NCBI GenBank assembly: GCA_020637985.1
Contig: JACKJK010000003.1
Span: 62,001-126,000, forward strand
DNA from: Rhodobiaceae bacterium
GTDB lineage: Bacteria; Pseudomonadota; Alphaproteobacteria; Rhizobiales; Tepidamorphaceae
Reading direction: 5' to 3'
DNA length: 64,000 nt
The translations under genes were made by a program, and so were the position numbers. Shown piece by piece: positions 34,341 to 43,256 of the stretch. Under the pieces are notes generated by a model, which was given only the letters and a program-made list of their open reading frames with translations, made no database searches and was not told the origin of the DNA. Numbering within the stretch: the first letter of the stretch is position 1; every line of letters starts with the position of its first letter.

Positions 34341-35249
34341 ATGTACGACAAGTCCGATCCCCGCGCGCAGCTTGCAGCATCTTCGGCGCCAAAGCCGACG
34401 CCGACGGCCTATCAGCCGGCGAGCTACGGCCTGTTTTATGACGAGGCGCCCGCGGTCTCGACGGCAAAGGAGAGGACCTGGCTGACGCGCGGGCAGAATT
34501 TCCTCGTCGCCTACACCCAGGCGCAGCCGGGCGCCGTGCTGGCGCGGACCGGGCAGGCGGACGAGTACGTCGCGCTTCTGCCCGATCGCGGAACCCCTGC
34601 CGACATGAGCGCGGGCGGCCAGACCGTCACGTCGGATGGCTATTCGCTGACCATCATGCCGCCTGGCGACAGCGCCATCACGCTGCCCGCTGGCGGCCGG
34701 ATCGCGCGGATCTTCTCGACCGTGTCGAGGGATCTGACGGACAAGTGCTCGAACGCATCCGCCTACGCGGACGGCGATCCCAACATCCCGCCCTTCAAGC
34801 CCTGGCCGGCGCCGCCCGGCGGGTTCGCAATCCGCACATACAGCCTCGATGTGCCGGCCCAGCCGGGCCGCTTCGGGCGGATTTTCCGCTGCACCACGCT
34901 GATGGTGAACGTCCTCGACCCGCAGGTCGGCCCGCGCGACATCACCAAGCTGTCGCCGCATCACCACGACGATTTCGAGCAGGGGTCGCTCGCCGTCGAC
35001 GGTTCGTTCACCCACCATCTGCGCTGGCCGTGGACGGTCGACATGAACATGTGGCGCGAGGACGAGCACGCGTTTTGCAGGTCGCCGTCCTTGACCATCA
35101 TCCCGCCGCCCTCCATCCACACCTCACGCGGCATGGAGCAGGACCTCAATCAGCTCATCGACATCTTCGGCCCGCCGCGTGTGGATTTTTCCAGGCAGCC
35201 GGGCTGGGTGCTGAACGCCGACGAATACCCCATGCCGGAGGATGCCTGA
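34341..35249 (+). CDS. Cupin-fold protein of unknown function
   Basis: The 302-residue cytoplasmic protein appears to have two beta-barrel halves. The C-terminal half holds cupin-like metal ligands: SPHHHDDFEQGSLAVDG (His-x-His ... Glu) and, later, PPPSIHTSRG (third His). A GGGAGG ribosome-binding site precedes the ATG. It is divergent from the TRAP/aldolase operon and 88 bases upstream of the IclR gene. Cupins of this layout can be isomerases, dioxygenases or sensors. Its control by the same divergent region suggests a role in the same catabolic pathway. I cannot name a family beyond the cupin fold. Confidence 0.7.
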   Translation: MYDKSDPRAQLAASSAPKPTPTAYQPASYGLFYDEAPAVSTAKERTWLTRGQNFLVAYTQAQPGAVLARTGQADEYVALLPDRGTPADMSAGGQTVTSDGYSLTIMPPGDSAITLPAGGRIARIFSTVSRDLTDKCSNASAYADGDPNIPPFKPWPAPPGGFAIRTYSLDVPAQPGRFGRIFRCTTLMVNVLDPQVGPRDITKLSPHHHDDFEQGSLAVDGSFTHHLRWPWTVDMNMWREDEHAFCRSPSLTIIPPPSIHTSRGMEQDLNQLIDIFGPPRVDFSRQPGWVLNADEYPMPEDA

Positions 35250-35337
35250 GCGCTCGCGCTGCTTGCCGACGCGGGGTGACGCGGTGGCTGGATGCGGCTA
35301 GAAGGCGCCGAACGGAGAGCCTGAACCGGAGATTCCG

Positions 35338-36123
35338 ATGAGCGAGGACAGCGGATCGCGCAAGATCCAGTCGGTCGAGTTCGCGCTGCGCATTCTCGAG
35401 TACATTGCCCAGTGCCAGTCCTCCGTCGGGGTGACGGAAATGGCGCGCGCCTTCGACACGACCAAGAGTCGCATCCACCGCCACCTGCAGACGCTGGTGG
35501 CGGCCGGTTACCTGATCCGCAACGACGAGACCGAGCGCTACGGCGTCAGTGCGCGTCTCGTCGCGCTGGGGCAGGCGGTATCCGAGAGCTTCGAGATTGC
35601 GTCTGCCGCCCGCGACGTCATGCGCGAGCTGCGCGACCGCCTCGGCCACGCGGTCACGATCAGCCAGCCGGAACCCGATGGCAACCGCATCGTCAACATC
35701 ATGCCGAGCCGCTCCAACATCGAGATTGCGGTCAAGCCGGGATCGCTGCTGCAGTTTCACTCCAGCGCCCAGGGCAAGGTCACGCTGGCGTTCGGCAACC
35801 CGGCGACGCTGCCGCGCATTCTGCAGCAGCCGCTGCAGATGACGACGCCCTACACGATCACCGATCCGATCCGTCTCAGGGCCGAAGTCGAGGCGACGCG
35901 GCGGCGCGGATGGGCTGTCGCCCCGCACGAGGCGATGATCGGCATCAACGCGCTCGCCGCCCCGATCTTCGATGCGCTCGGCGGCTATGCCGGTGCAATT
36001 GCCATCACGGATTCGGTGCAGTTTCTCTCCGAGATGCCATCCACCGATCAGGTGCGTGAACTGATCGCCGCGGCCGCCGCGATATCCGCAAACCTCGGCT
36101 ACCGCGAACGCACCGCGAGCTGA
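35338..36123 (+). CDS. IclR-family transcriptional regulator
   Basis: The 261-residue protein has an N-terminal winged helix-turn-helix (about 10-70; SVGVTEMARAFDTTKSRIHRHLQTLVAAGYL) and an IclR effector-binding domain (about 75-255; GVSARLVALGQA; SSAQGKVTLAF; GINALAAPIFDALGGYAGAIAI). IclR proteins bind small acids and commonly control adjacent catabolic operons. It lies after the cupin gene and likely acts on the palindromes in the 34134-34340 divergent region. The ATG follows a weak CGGAGA box. Confidence 0.9.
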   Translation: MSEDSGSRKIQSVEFALRILEYIAQCQSSVGVTEMARAFDTTKSRIHRHLQTLVAAGYLIRNDETERYGVSARLVALGQAVSESFEIASAARDVMRELRDRLGHAVTISQPEPDGNRIVNIMPSRSNIEIAVKPGSLLQFHSSAQGKVTLAFGNPATLPRILQQPLQMTTPYTITDPIRLRAEVEATRRRGWAVAPHEAMIGINALAAPIFDALGGYAGAIAITDSVQFLSEMPSTDQVRELIAAAAAISANLGYRERTAS

Positions 36124-36142
36124 TGCCGCGAAACGGCGCGCG

Positions 36143-36898
36143 TCACACCATCGAGAAGCCGCCGTTGACGCTGATGACCTGGCCGGTGACCCACGATGCC
36201 CCGGCCGAGGCCAGGAAGGTCACCATCGGCGCCACGTCGCCGGGTTCGCCGATCCGCTTCAGCGGATAGGCCTTCAGGATCCGGTCCATGTTCTTGGCCA
36301 GGAACTCCGGGTCCTGGTGCGCCGTCCTGATGAGGCCGAGCGAGACCGTATTGACCGTGATGTTGAAGCGGCCGAGCTCCTTGGCCATCGACTTGCCCAG
36401 CGCGATGGTGCCGCCGCGCGCGGTTGCCGCCAGCGAGATGTTGGCCTCGCCGATGCGCGAGCTGTCGCCGACGACGTTGATGATGCGCCCGCCCTGCTGC
36501 TTCACCATGTGCTGGGCGGCCGCATGCGAGCAGTTCAGCGCGCCGTAAAGGCAGACGTCGATCTGCGGCTTCCAGTCGGCAGGACCGGACTCCACGAAGC
36601 GCTGGTACTTCACGTAGCCGGCGTTGTTGACCAGGATGTCCATGCTGCCCCAGTCGGCAGCGACCCCGTCGACCATCGCCTTCACCGCGTCGTAGTCGCT
36701 GATGTCGGCCTTGACCGCGCGGGCGGTGCCGCCGGCAGCCGTGATCTCGTCGACGAGGCGGTCGGCCTCGTCCTTCGAGCGGTTGTAGTTGACCGCGACG
36801 CGTACGCCTTCGCCGGCGAGCGCCCGGCAGACTTCGCCGCCGACATCGCGGCCGCCGCCGGTGACCAGCGCGACCTTTCCTGCAAGTCCGGTGTCCAT
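36143..36898 (-). CDS. FabG-like SDR-family oxidoreductase
   Basis: The 251-residue classical SDR shows TGGGRDVGGEV (cofactor loop, atypical GGRDVG), NYNRSKDEAD (NADPH-preferring basic residues), NNAGYVKYQ and VVGDSSRIGEANISLAATARGG. The usual catalytic Tyr-x3-Lys is not clear: the expected YxASK position reads SLAATARGGTIALGKS. The end, VTGQVISVNGGFSMV, is normal. The missing tyrosine makes catalysis by the standard SDR mechanism doubtful and may mark a divergent subgroup. It is the downstream partner of the MBL-fold gene (31 bases apart) and convergent with the IclR gene. Confidence 0.83.
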   Translation of the reverse strand: MDTGLAGKVALVTGGGRDVGGEVCRALAGEGVRVAVNYNRSKDEADRLVDEITAAGGTARAVKADISDYDAVKAMVDGVAADWGSMDILVNNAGYVKYQRFVESGPADWKPQIDVCLYGALNCSHAAAQHMVKQQGGRIINVVGDSSRIGEANISLAATARGGTIALGKSMAKELGRFNITVNTVSLGLIRTAHQDPEFLAKNMDRILKAYPLKRIGEPGDVAPMVTFLASAGASWVTGQVISVNGGFSMV

Positions 36899-36929
36899 GT
36901 GATCTCCCCGTTCGCGAGAGGATTGTCCC

Positions 36930-37691
36930 TCAATCGTGGGCGTATGCGCCCGTGTTCAGCCGTTGCCACTGGCCGTCGTCATGCCCGCAGATGATCGTCG
37001 CGCCGGCGTTCTGGCGCGCGCGGATCGTCTCGTAGGACGCAAGCAGAAGGTCCGCGTTCCAGGCGTTCATCGGCGCTTCGTCGTTCGCAAGGTTTCGCTC
37101 GATGGCGACCGCGTCCGACACGATGAAATACTCGCCGCTGCGCGTCAGGTCCGCGCGCAGCCCCGTCATGCCCGGCGTGTGGCCGGGCAGGTGCATCGTC
37201 ACCAGCCGGCTATCGCCGAAGACGTCGAATTGGCCGGAAAACGTGTCGAGGCGCATCGGGTGGTCCCACTCGACGCGCAGATAGCCCATCCTGTCGGCGC
37301 CCTCGGCTTGCGCTGCCGCCAGTTCCGCTTCGTGGCAATGGAACTGAGCGCGCGTGAAGAACGCGTTGCAGCCGCAGTGATCGGGATGCAGGTGCGAGTT
37401 GACGACGATGTCGATGTCTTCCGGCTTCAGCCCGACCTGCGCCAGCGCGTTGATGACATCCTGGCGCGGCGGCGCGATCGGCGTCATGAACTTCTCCATG
37501 CCGCCCCAGCGCGCATGCGCATCCGTGGCAACGGACGGATGGCAGCCGGTGTCGAACAGCACGTTGCCCTTGGCATGGCGGAACAGCGTCGAAATGACCG
37601 GCAGCTCGACCGTCTCGTCGCGCTCGGCGTCCGGCACGAAGATGCGCCGCTTCATGCGCAGCCGGCCGCCGTCGAGGAAATGCATCTTCAT
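36930..37691 (-). CDS. Metallo-beta-lactamase-fold lactonase-like hydrolase
   Basis: The protein has 253 residues from ATG 37691 (GGAGG about eight bases upstream); an in-frame extension to 37766 has no ribosome-binding site. The zinc motif HLHPDH (NSHLHPDHCG), a later LPGHTPGM His, bridging Asp in VSDAV and the final His in ICGHDDGQ form the full binuclear set. The overall pattern resembles the AHL-lactonase/4-pyridoxolactonase group. Given the surrounding catabolic genes, hydrolysis of a pathway lactone is more likely than quorum quenching. It precedes an SDR gene on the same strand. Confidence 0.82.
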   Translation of the reverse strand: MKMHFLDGGRLRMKRRIFVPDAERDETVELPVISTLFRHAKGNVLFDTGCHPSVATDAHARWGGMEKFMTPIAPPRQDVINALAQVGLKPEDIDIVVNSHLHPDHCGCNAFFTRAQFHCHEAELAAAQAEGADRMGYLRVEWDHPMRLDTFSGQFDVFGDSRLVTMHLPGHTPGMTGLRADLTRSGEYFIVSDAVAIERNLANDEAPMNAWNADLLLASYETIRARQNAGATIICGHDDGQWQRLNTGAYAHD

Positions 37692-37980
37692 GGCGCTGCC
37701 TCCATGGCCGCCGGCTGGCGAACCGTGCTGTCCGTGCTCGGCTGGTCGCATATGCAAGTGCTTCACTATCGTTAGAGAGGGCGTTGACCTGCGTCAACCG
37801 CGGACGCAGTCTTGCCGACGTTCCTGGAGGAACCGTCGGCTCCAGGTGCGCGGGCGAGGCCGCGCGCCGCGCGGGCAGGCTTGCGACACACGGCGAAGCA
37901 TAGTAAAGGGCTTACATATAAATTCGCCCGGGAGTGGACCTGGATTCACCCGACAGCGGCGAGGGAGGGGAAGGTTTTCC

Positions 37981-38865
37981 GTGAAGGCACCCTGGTTCGA
38001 CTATCAGGCGCCGACGTCGCTTGCTGACGCGCTCGCGGTGCTCGGGCAGGCGGAGGGTGACGGCCGCGTCCTGGCCGGCGGCCAGAGTCTGATGCCGATG
38101 CTCAACATGCGCATCGCCGACCCGGCCGTTCTTGTCGACATCAACCGAATCCCGGGCCTCGATGGCATCGAGGAAACCGATGCCAGCCTCAGCGTCGGCG
38201 CGCTGGTGCGCCACGCCGACATACTCAACAGCGACGCGGTACGCGCCCGCTGGCCGTTGCTGCACGAGGCAACCACCTACGTGGCGCATCCCGCGATCCG
38301 CAACCGCGGCACCGTGTGCGGCAGTGTCTCGCACAACGATCCGGCGGCCGAGCACCCCAGCATCCTGGCGACCTATGACGGGACCGTGGTCATTGCCAGC
38401 GCCGAGGGGCGTCGCGAAGTGCCGGCGGGGGAATTCTCGCAGGGCATGCTGACCACGGCGCTGGAACCCGGCGAGATGGTCGTCGGGGTGCGCTATGCCC
38501 GTCCGCCCGAGGGTACCGGTTCGGCCTTCGTCGAGTTCGCCCGCCGGCTCGGCGATTTCGCCATCGCCGGCGCTGCCGCGCTTCTGACGGTGCGCGACGG
38601 GGTGTGCGAACGTGCGCGGCTGACCATCGTCGGCATGGGCGAGGGGCCGCTGCGCGCGACGGCCGCCGAAGACGCACTGACGGGGACGAAGCTGGAGCCG
38701 GGGGCAGCACCCGGCCTCTTCGCAGACGTCGCGCACGAGGTGAAGGCGACCCTCGACCCGGCCGAGGACGTGCACGCCTCGTCCGGCTTTCGCCGCCACC
38801 TGGCCGGCGTCATGGTTCAGCGGGCGCTGACGGCGGCCCTGATGCGTACACGGGAGACCCGCTGA
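37981..38865 (+). CDS. Molybdenum hydroxylase FAD subunit (CoxM/CutM-like)
   Basis: The protein has 294 residues from GTG 37981, ten or so bases after GGGAAGG-type sequence. Motifs of the FAD_binding_5 domain are present: VLAGGQSLMPMLNMR (AGGQSL loop) and a second FAD contact IRNRGTVCGSVSHNDPAAE; a CO-dehydrogenase flavoprotein C-terminal domain follows. It passes electrons from the 2Fe-2S subunit to the final acceptor. Its TGA overlaps the ATG of the 2Fe-2S gene by one base (38865), and the Mo subunit follows, so the three form one complex. Confidence 0.9.
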   Translation: MKAPWFDYQAPTSLADALAVLGQAEGDGRVLAGGQSLMPMLNMRIADPAVLVDINRIPGLDGIEETDASLSVGALVRHADILNSDAVRARWPLLHEATTYVAHPAIRNRGTVCGSVSHNDPAAEHPSILATYDGTVVIASAEGRREVPAGEFSQGMLTTALEPGEMVVGVRYARPPEGTGSAFVEFARRLGDFAIAGAAALLTVRDGVCERARLTIVGMGEGPLRATAAEDALTGTKLEPGAAPGLFADVAHEVKATLDPAEDVHASSGFRRHLAGVMVQRALTAALMRTRETR

Positions 38866-39350
38866 TGGCGAGGGAGCAGTCGATCACGCTAACGGTCAAC
38901 GGCCGGGAGTACACCCGGACCGTCACGGTGCGCACCTCGCTTGCCGACTTCCTGCGCGACCACCTGCATCTGACCGGCACCCACACCGGCTGCGAACACG
39001 GCGTCTGCGGCGCCTGCACGGTGTCGCTCAATGGCCGCAGTGCCCGTTCGTGCCTCACTCTCGCTGTGCAGGCCGATGGCGGCGACGTCGTCACCATCGA
39101 GGGATTGCGCGACGACGAGGGCGAATGGAGCCCGGTGCAGAAGGCCTTCTTCGAGAATTTCGCCGTGCAGTGCGGCTTCTGCACGCCGGGGTTCCTGATC
39201 ACCGCGATCGAACTGCTGCGCGGGAATCCCGACCCGAGCGAAGAGGAAATCCGCGAGTACCTGTCCGGAAACATCTGCCGCTGCAGCGGCTACCAGGCGA
39301 TCATCAAGGCCGTGCAGGCGGCCGCAGCGGCGGCGCGCGGACAGGAGTAG
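38865..39350 (+). CDS. Molybdenum hydroxylase 2Fe-2S subunit (CoxS-like)
   Basis: The 161-residue protein has two iron-sulfur domains. The ferredoxin-like domain has GCEHGVCGACTV (Cys-x4-Cys-x2-Cys) and a fourth Cys in ARSCLTL. The helical domain has QCGFCTPGF and ICRCSGY. These eight cysteines bind two [2Fe-2S] clusters that link the Mo site to FAD. ATG 38865 overlaps the stop of the FAD-subunit gene; the Mo subunit starts seven bases after its own stop. Confidence 0.93.
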   Translation: MAREQSITLTVNGREYTRTVTVRTSLADFLRDHLHLTGTHTGCEHGVCGACTVSLNGRSARSCLTLAVQADGGDVVTIEGLRDDEGEWSPVQKAFFENFAVQCGFCTPGFLITAIELLRGNPDPSEEEIREYLSGNICRCSGYQAIIKAVQAAAAAARGQE

Positions 39351-39357
39351 GGACGGT

Positions 39358-41724
39358 ATGTCGGGATTGCGGTTCGTCAACGAAAAGGCTGTCGGCACGT
39401 CGGTGCTGCCGGACGAGGCCCGGCCCTTGCTGGATGGCGAGGCTCGGTTCCTCAACGACATTGCCTTTCCGGGCATGTACCACGTCGCCTTCCTGCGCAG
39501 CCAGCACGCGCATGCGCTGCTGCGCGGCGTCGACACCAGCAGGGCCAAGGCTCATCCCGGTGTCATCAAGGTGCTCACCGGGCGCGACCTGCATGGCAAG
39601 GTGGAGCCGTTCCGCTCCATGCCGAACCGCTTTTCGGGCGGCCAGTCGGTGCAGGACTGGCTGGCGGTCGAGAAGGTCCGCTTCGTCGGCGAGGCGATCT
39701 GCGCCGTCGTTGCCGAGGACCGGGCCACCGCCGAGGACGCCATCGAACTCATCGAGGTCGACTACGAGCCGCTGACCCCGGTGACCAACCCGCGCGACGG
39801 CGAGAAGGACGACGCGCCGCGCATCCACGACACCTGCGTCAACAACTACCTGATCAAGCGCGAGTACGAGCGCGGCGATGTCGATGCGGCCTTCGCTTCG
39901 GCGCACCTGACTGTCAGGCGCGGTTTTCGTATCGGCCGCAAGCAGGCGCTGTGCCTGGAGGGACGCGGCTGCGTCGCCGCCTTCCGCCGCGACGGCTTCG
40001 AGCTCAGCATGTGGATGAGCCACCAGCTGCCCTATGTTGTGCGCCACTACCTCGCCAGGCACCTCGGCATGGCCGAGAACCAGGTCCGCGTCGTCGCGCC
40101 GCAGACCGGCGGCGGCTTCGGCCAGAAGGCGTCGATCTACCCGGAGGAATTCGTCTGCGCCTGGCTCGCCCGGCTGCTGCGCCGCCCGGTGAAATGGGTC
40201 GAGGACCGGCTGGAGAACATGGTCGCCTCGACGCATGCCCGCGAGCAGGACATCGAGCTTGAACTCGCCGTCGACGCGCAGGGGCATATCCTCGCGCTGC
40301 GCTCTAACATCTGGGTCGATGTCGGCGCCTATTCGACCTACCTGTGGTCGGCGGGCATGGAGCCGCTGCAGACCGGCGGCCTGATGCCCGGCCCCTACAA
40401 GGTCCCGGCGCTGCGCTACCTGACGCGCGGGGTCGCCACCAACAAGACGCCCGTCGGGCCATACCGCGCGGTGGGTCGCCCGTCGGCGTCCGCTTCGCTG
40501 GAACTGTTGCTGGACGAGACCGCGCACCGGCTCGGCATCGACCCCGTCGAGATCCGCCGCCGCAATCTCATCGACCAGGACGAGATGCCCTATCGCAACG
40601 CCAACAACCTGGTGCACGACAATGTCGGTTACGTGCCCTGCCTGCAGATGGCATTGTCGAAGGCGGGCTACGATCAGTTGCGTGCCGCGCAGGGGCAGGC
40701 CCCCGCCGGCAAGTTGCGCGGCATCGGCGTTGCCTGCTTCGCAGAGCTGACCGGCCTTGGAACCAGCACGCCGGTCGGGCCGGGCACCCTGCTGCAACCG
40801 GGCCGCGATGCGGTCACTTTGCGTCTCGAGACCACGGGCACGCTGACGATCGCCGCGGCGCTCCCCTCGCAGGGGCAGCGCATCGCCACCGCCATGCGCC
40901 AGGTCGCCGCCGACGAACTCGGCATCTCCATGGACGACATCTCCTGCCTGACCAACGACACCGGCATGGCGCCCTACGGCTTCGGCACCTTTGCATCGCG
41001 CACGGCTGTCTTCGGTTCCGGTGCGGTCATACAGGCGGCAGCCGAGATGCGCCGCCGCATCCTGGCGCTCGCCGCCTTCCTGCTCGACGAACCGGTGGAG
41101 AACCTGACGATCTCCAGCTCGGTCGTCCACACGCTCGACCGCGGCAAGACCCTGTCGCTGCGCGACATGGCCGAGCACAGCTTCTTCTCGGCCAAGGACA
41201 TTCCGCAGGACCTCAACCAGGGCTTCGAGGTCACCTCCTTCTACGATCCCAAGCACGGCAGCTTTGCCGCCGGCGCGCACGTCGTCGTCGTCGATGTCGA
41301 TCCCGACACCGGTGCCGTCGAGATCGTCCGCTACGTCGCCGCCGAGGACGTCGGCCGCCTCATCAATCCGGCAGTCGTCGAGGGACAGATCATCGGCGGC
41401 ATCGCGCAAGGGGTCGGCGAGGCGCTGCTGGAGGAACTCGTCTACGACGAACAGGGCCAGCCGCGCACCGTGACGCTTGCTGACTACCTCGTTCCCTCCG
41501 CGCTGGAAGTCCCCAACATCGAGCTGCACCACGCCAACACGCCGTCGGGCGCGCTCGGCGGCTTCAAGGGCTGCGGCGAAGGATCGATCATTGGCGCGCT
41601 GGGCGGCATCGCCTGCGCGGTTGCCGACGCCCTGCGCCAGCGTGGCGGCGATATCCACGATTTCCCGGCGTCGCCGGAACGGGTCTTGCGCGGCCTCGGC
41701 GTCGCGCTCGACGACGCCGGCTAG
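39358..41724 (+). CDS. Xanthine dehydrogenase-family molybdopterin-binding subunit
   Basis: The 788-residue protein is the Mo-MCD catalytic subunit of the three-part hydroxylase. Visible are the pterin-contact motif QTGGGFGQKASIYPEE (about 250-265), PVGPYRAVGRPSA (about 363-375, the AYRxxGR region) and the catalytic Glu in FKGCGEGSIIG (about 740). The PYRAVGR sequence lacks the Cys of form I CO dehydrogenase (AYRCSFR), so this is not a CO oxidiser of that type. Enzymes of this family hydroxylate N-heterocycles or aldehydes. The chaperone genes for its assembly are not in the window. Substrate probably belongs to the catabolic pathway of this region. Confidence 0.92.
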   Translation: MSGLRFVNEKAVGTSVLPDEARPLLDGEARFLNDIAFPGMYHVAFLRSQHAHALLRGVDTSRAKAHPGVIKVLTGRDLHGKVEPFRSMPNRFSGGQSVQDWLAVEKVRFVGEAICAVVAEDRATAEDAIELIEVDYEPLTPVTNPRDGEKDDAPRIHDTCVNNYLIKREYERGDVDAAFASAHLTVRRGFRIGRKQALCLEGRGCVAAFRRDGFELSMWMSHQLPYVVRHYLARHLGMAENQVRVVAPQTGGGFGQKASIYPEEFVCAWLARLLRRPVKWVEDRLENMVASTHAREQDIELELAVDAQGHILALRSNIWVDVGAYSTYLWSAGMEPLQTGGLMPGPYKVPALRYLTRGVATNKTPVGPYRAVGRPSASASLELLLDETAHRLGIDPVEIRRRNLIDQDEMPYRNANNLVHDNVGYVPCLQMALSKAGYDQLRAAQGQAPAGKLRGIGVACFAELTGLGTSTPVGPGTLLQPGRDAVTLRLETTGTLTIAAALPSQGQRIATAMRQVAADELGISMDDISCLTNDTGMAPYGFGTFASRTAVFGSGAVIQAAAEMRRRILALAAFLLDEPVENLTISSSVVHTLDRGKTLSLRDMAEHSFFSAKDIPQDLNQGFEVTSFYDPKHGSFAAGAHVVVVDVDPDTGAVEIVRYVAAEDVGRLINPAVVEGQIIGGIAQGVGEALLEELVYDEQGQPRTVTLADYLVPSALEVPNIELHHANTPSGALGGFKGCGEGSIIGALGGIACAVADALRQRGGDIHDFPASPERVLRGLGVALDDAG

Positions 41725-41762
41725 CCGGCGGCTAGCCAGGGCTGGCCGGCGGCTGGCGAAGG
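41721..41762. repeat. Short tandem repeat of a 21-base unit
   Basis: CTAGCCGGCGGCTAGCCAGG plus one G (41721-41741) is followed directly by a copy matching at 17 of 21 bases (41742-41762); a degenerate third copy may follow. The repeat spans the Mo-subunit stop codon and the gap before the TPR gene. It can form alternative GC-rich stems, but its role is unknown. Confidence 0.5.
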
Positions 41763-41806
41763 CCGGCCGGGCTGGCAGGCAACAGGAAGGACAGGAGGCT
41801 CGGACC

Positions 41807-43195
41807 ATGCAGCTTGACAGTCGCGGCCTTGAGATCACCACCGCGAGCGCCGACGCCGTGCGCCATCTCGACGCCGCCGTCGCCGACTATCTCGACTACG
41901 GCCAGACGGCATCCGCCGAGGTGAAGGCCGCGCTCAACGCCGACCCCGACTGCGCGCTCGCCCAGTGCTATCGCGGCTACCTGCTGATGATGCTGGAAAA
42001 CCGCGCCGTCCTGCCGAAGGTTCAGCAGGCGCTCGATGCTCTGGCGGGCATGGCCGACGATCTGACGCCGCGCGAACGTCTGCATGCCGAGGCCCTGCAG
42101 GCCTGGGTGAAGGGCGACCTGATAAACGCCTGCCTTGCGTGGGAGGCGATCCTCAACGACTGGCCGCGCGACGTCATGGCGCTGAAGCTGCACCACACGA
42201 TGGCCTTCTATACCGGCCGCGCGCACGTGCTGCGGTCCGTCGTCTCCGGCGTGCTGGGCGAATGGGACGACACCATCCCCAACTACGCCAACGTGCAGGG
42301 CATGTATGCCTACGCGCTGGAGGAATGCGGCGACTATGCCGAGGCCGAGCGCTGGGGCCGCGAGGCGACCGACCGCAACCCCGGCGATCTCTGGGCAATT
42401 CACTCCGTCGCCCACGTGCTCGAAATGCAAGGCCGCGCCAGCGAGGGCGCAAAGTGGCTCGACCAGCCGCCCGAGAGATGGGCGAATAAGAATTTCTTCA
42501 AGGCCCATGTGTGGTGGCACGGCGCGCTGTTCCACTTCGCGCAGGAGAACTTCGACGAGGTGTTTCGCATCTTCGACGAGGTGCTGACCACGGTGAACTC
42601 CGACAAGTATGTCGACGTCTCCAACCAGGCCGCTCTGCTCAAGCGGCTGGAGATCGCCGGCCTCGACGTCGGCGATCGCTGGGACGCGCTCGCCGAGCAC
42701 TCGCAGACGCGCATCCACGACCACATCCTGCCGTTCCGCGATGCCCACTTCTGTCTTTCGCTCGCCGCGAAGAAACGCTTTGACGTGGCCCGCGAGCACA
42801 TCGATTCCATGGCCGTCTTCGCGCGCGAGGGCGAGGGATGGACGTCGCATACCACGCAGTCGCTGCTGATCCCGCTGTGCGAGGCGATCATCGCCTACGA
42901 AGCCGGCGAATACGGCAAGGCCTGCGACCTGATCTGGCCGATCCGCAACGAGCTGTCGCCGATCGGCGGCAGCCTTGCCCAGCGCGATCTCTTCGCCCAG
43001 ATCCTCATCGACTCCGCGGTGCGCGGCAAGCGGCTCGGCATGGCGCGCGCCTTGTTGTCGGAGCGCGTGGCGAAGTTTCCCGGCGCGCGGCGCAACTGGG
43101 CGGAGTTCGCGAAAGTCCTCGACGATCTCGGCGAAACCGACCGCGCGGCCCACGCGCGCCTGCGCATGCAGACCGCCTCCCACGTGAGCATATGA
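41807..43195 (+). CDS. Tetratricopeptide repeat protein
   Basis: The 462-residue soluble protein is built from TPR-like helix pairs, for example CALAQCYRGYLLMMLENRA, YAYALEECGDYAEAERWGRE and CEAIIAYEAGEYGKACDLI. A His/Trp-rich centre (HSVAHVLEMQGRASEG; FFKAHVWWHGALFHFAQENF) is typical of a conserved proteobacterial TPR family of unknown function. ATG 41807 has AGGAGG upstream at about 41793. It follows the Mo hydroxylase large subunit by 82 bases on the same strand and could act in assembly or scaffolding; this is conjecture. Confidence 0.83.
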   Translation: MQLDSRGLEITTASADAVRHLDAAVADYLDYGQTASAEVKAALNADPDCALAQCYRGYLLMMLENRAVLPKVQQALDALAGMADDLTPRERLHAEALQAWVKGDLINACLAWEAILNDWPRDVMALKLHHTMAFYTGRAHVLRSVVSGVLGEWDDTIPNYANVQGMYAYALEECGDYAEAERWGREATDRNPGDLWAIHSVAHVLEMQGRASEGAKWLDQPPERWANKNFFKAHVWWHGALFHFAQENFDEVFRIFDEVLTTVNSDKYVDVSNQAALLKRLEIAGLDVGDRWDALAEHSQTRIHDHILPFRDAHFCLSLAAKKRFDVAREHIDSMAVFAREGEGWTSHTTQSLLIPLCEAIIAYEAGEYGKACDLIWPIRNELSPIGGSLAQRDLFAQILIDSAVRGKRLGMARALLSERVAKFPGARRNWAEFAKVLDDLGETDRAAHARLRMQTASHVSI

Positions 43196-43256
43196 TATAG
43201 GCATTGAGCTGCGCGGTTTGCCGGCTGCGGCCATGGTCTTGAGGTGAGGGAATGCG

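Noticed and set aside
36930..37691. Quorum-quenching AHL lactonase
   Set aside because: The metal motif fits many lactonases and hydrolases; there are no quorum-sensing genes, and the catabolic context favours a pathway lactone.
37981..41724. Aerobic CO dehydrogenase (CoxMSL)
   Set aside because: The large subunit has PYRAVGR rather than the form I AYRCSFR motif with its Cu-bridging Cys, and no cox accessory genes are nearby.
39304..41841. An 845-codon minus-strand frame over the molybdenum subunit gene
   Set aside because: It is the antisense shadow of a gene with unmistakable catalytic motifs and has no domain of its own.
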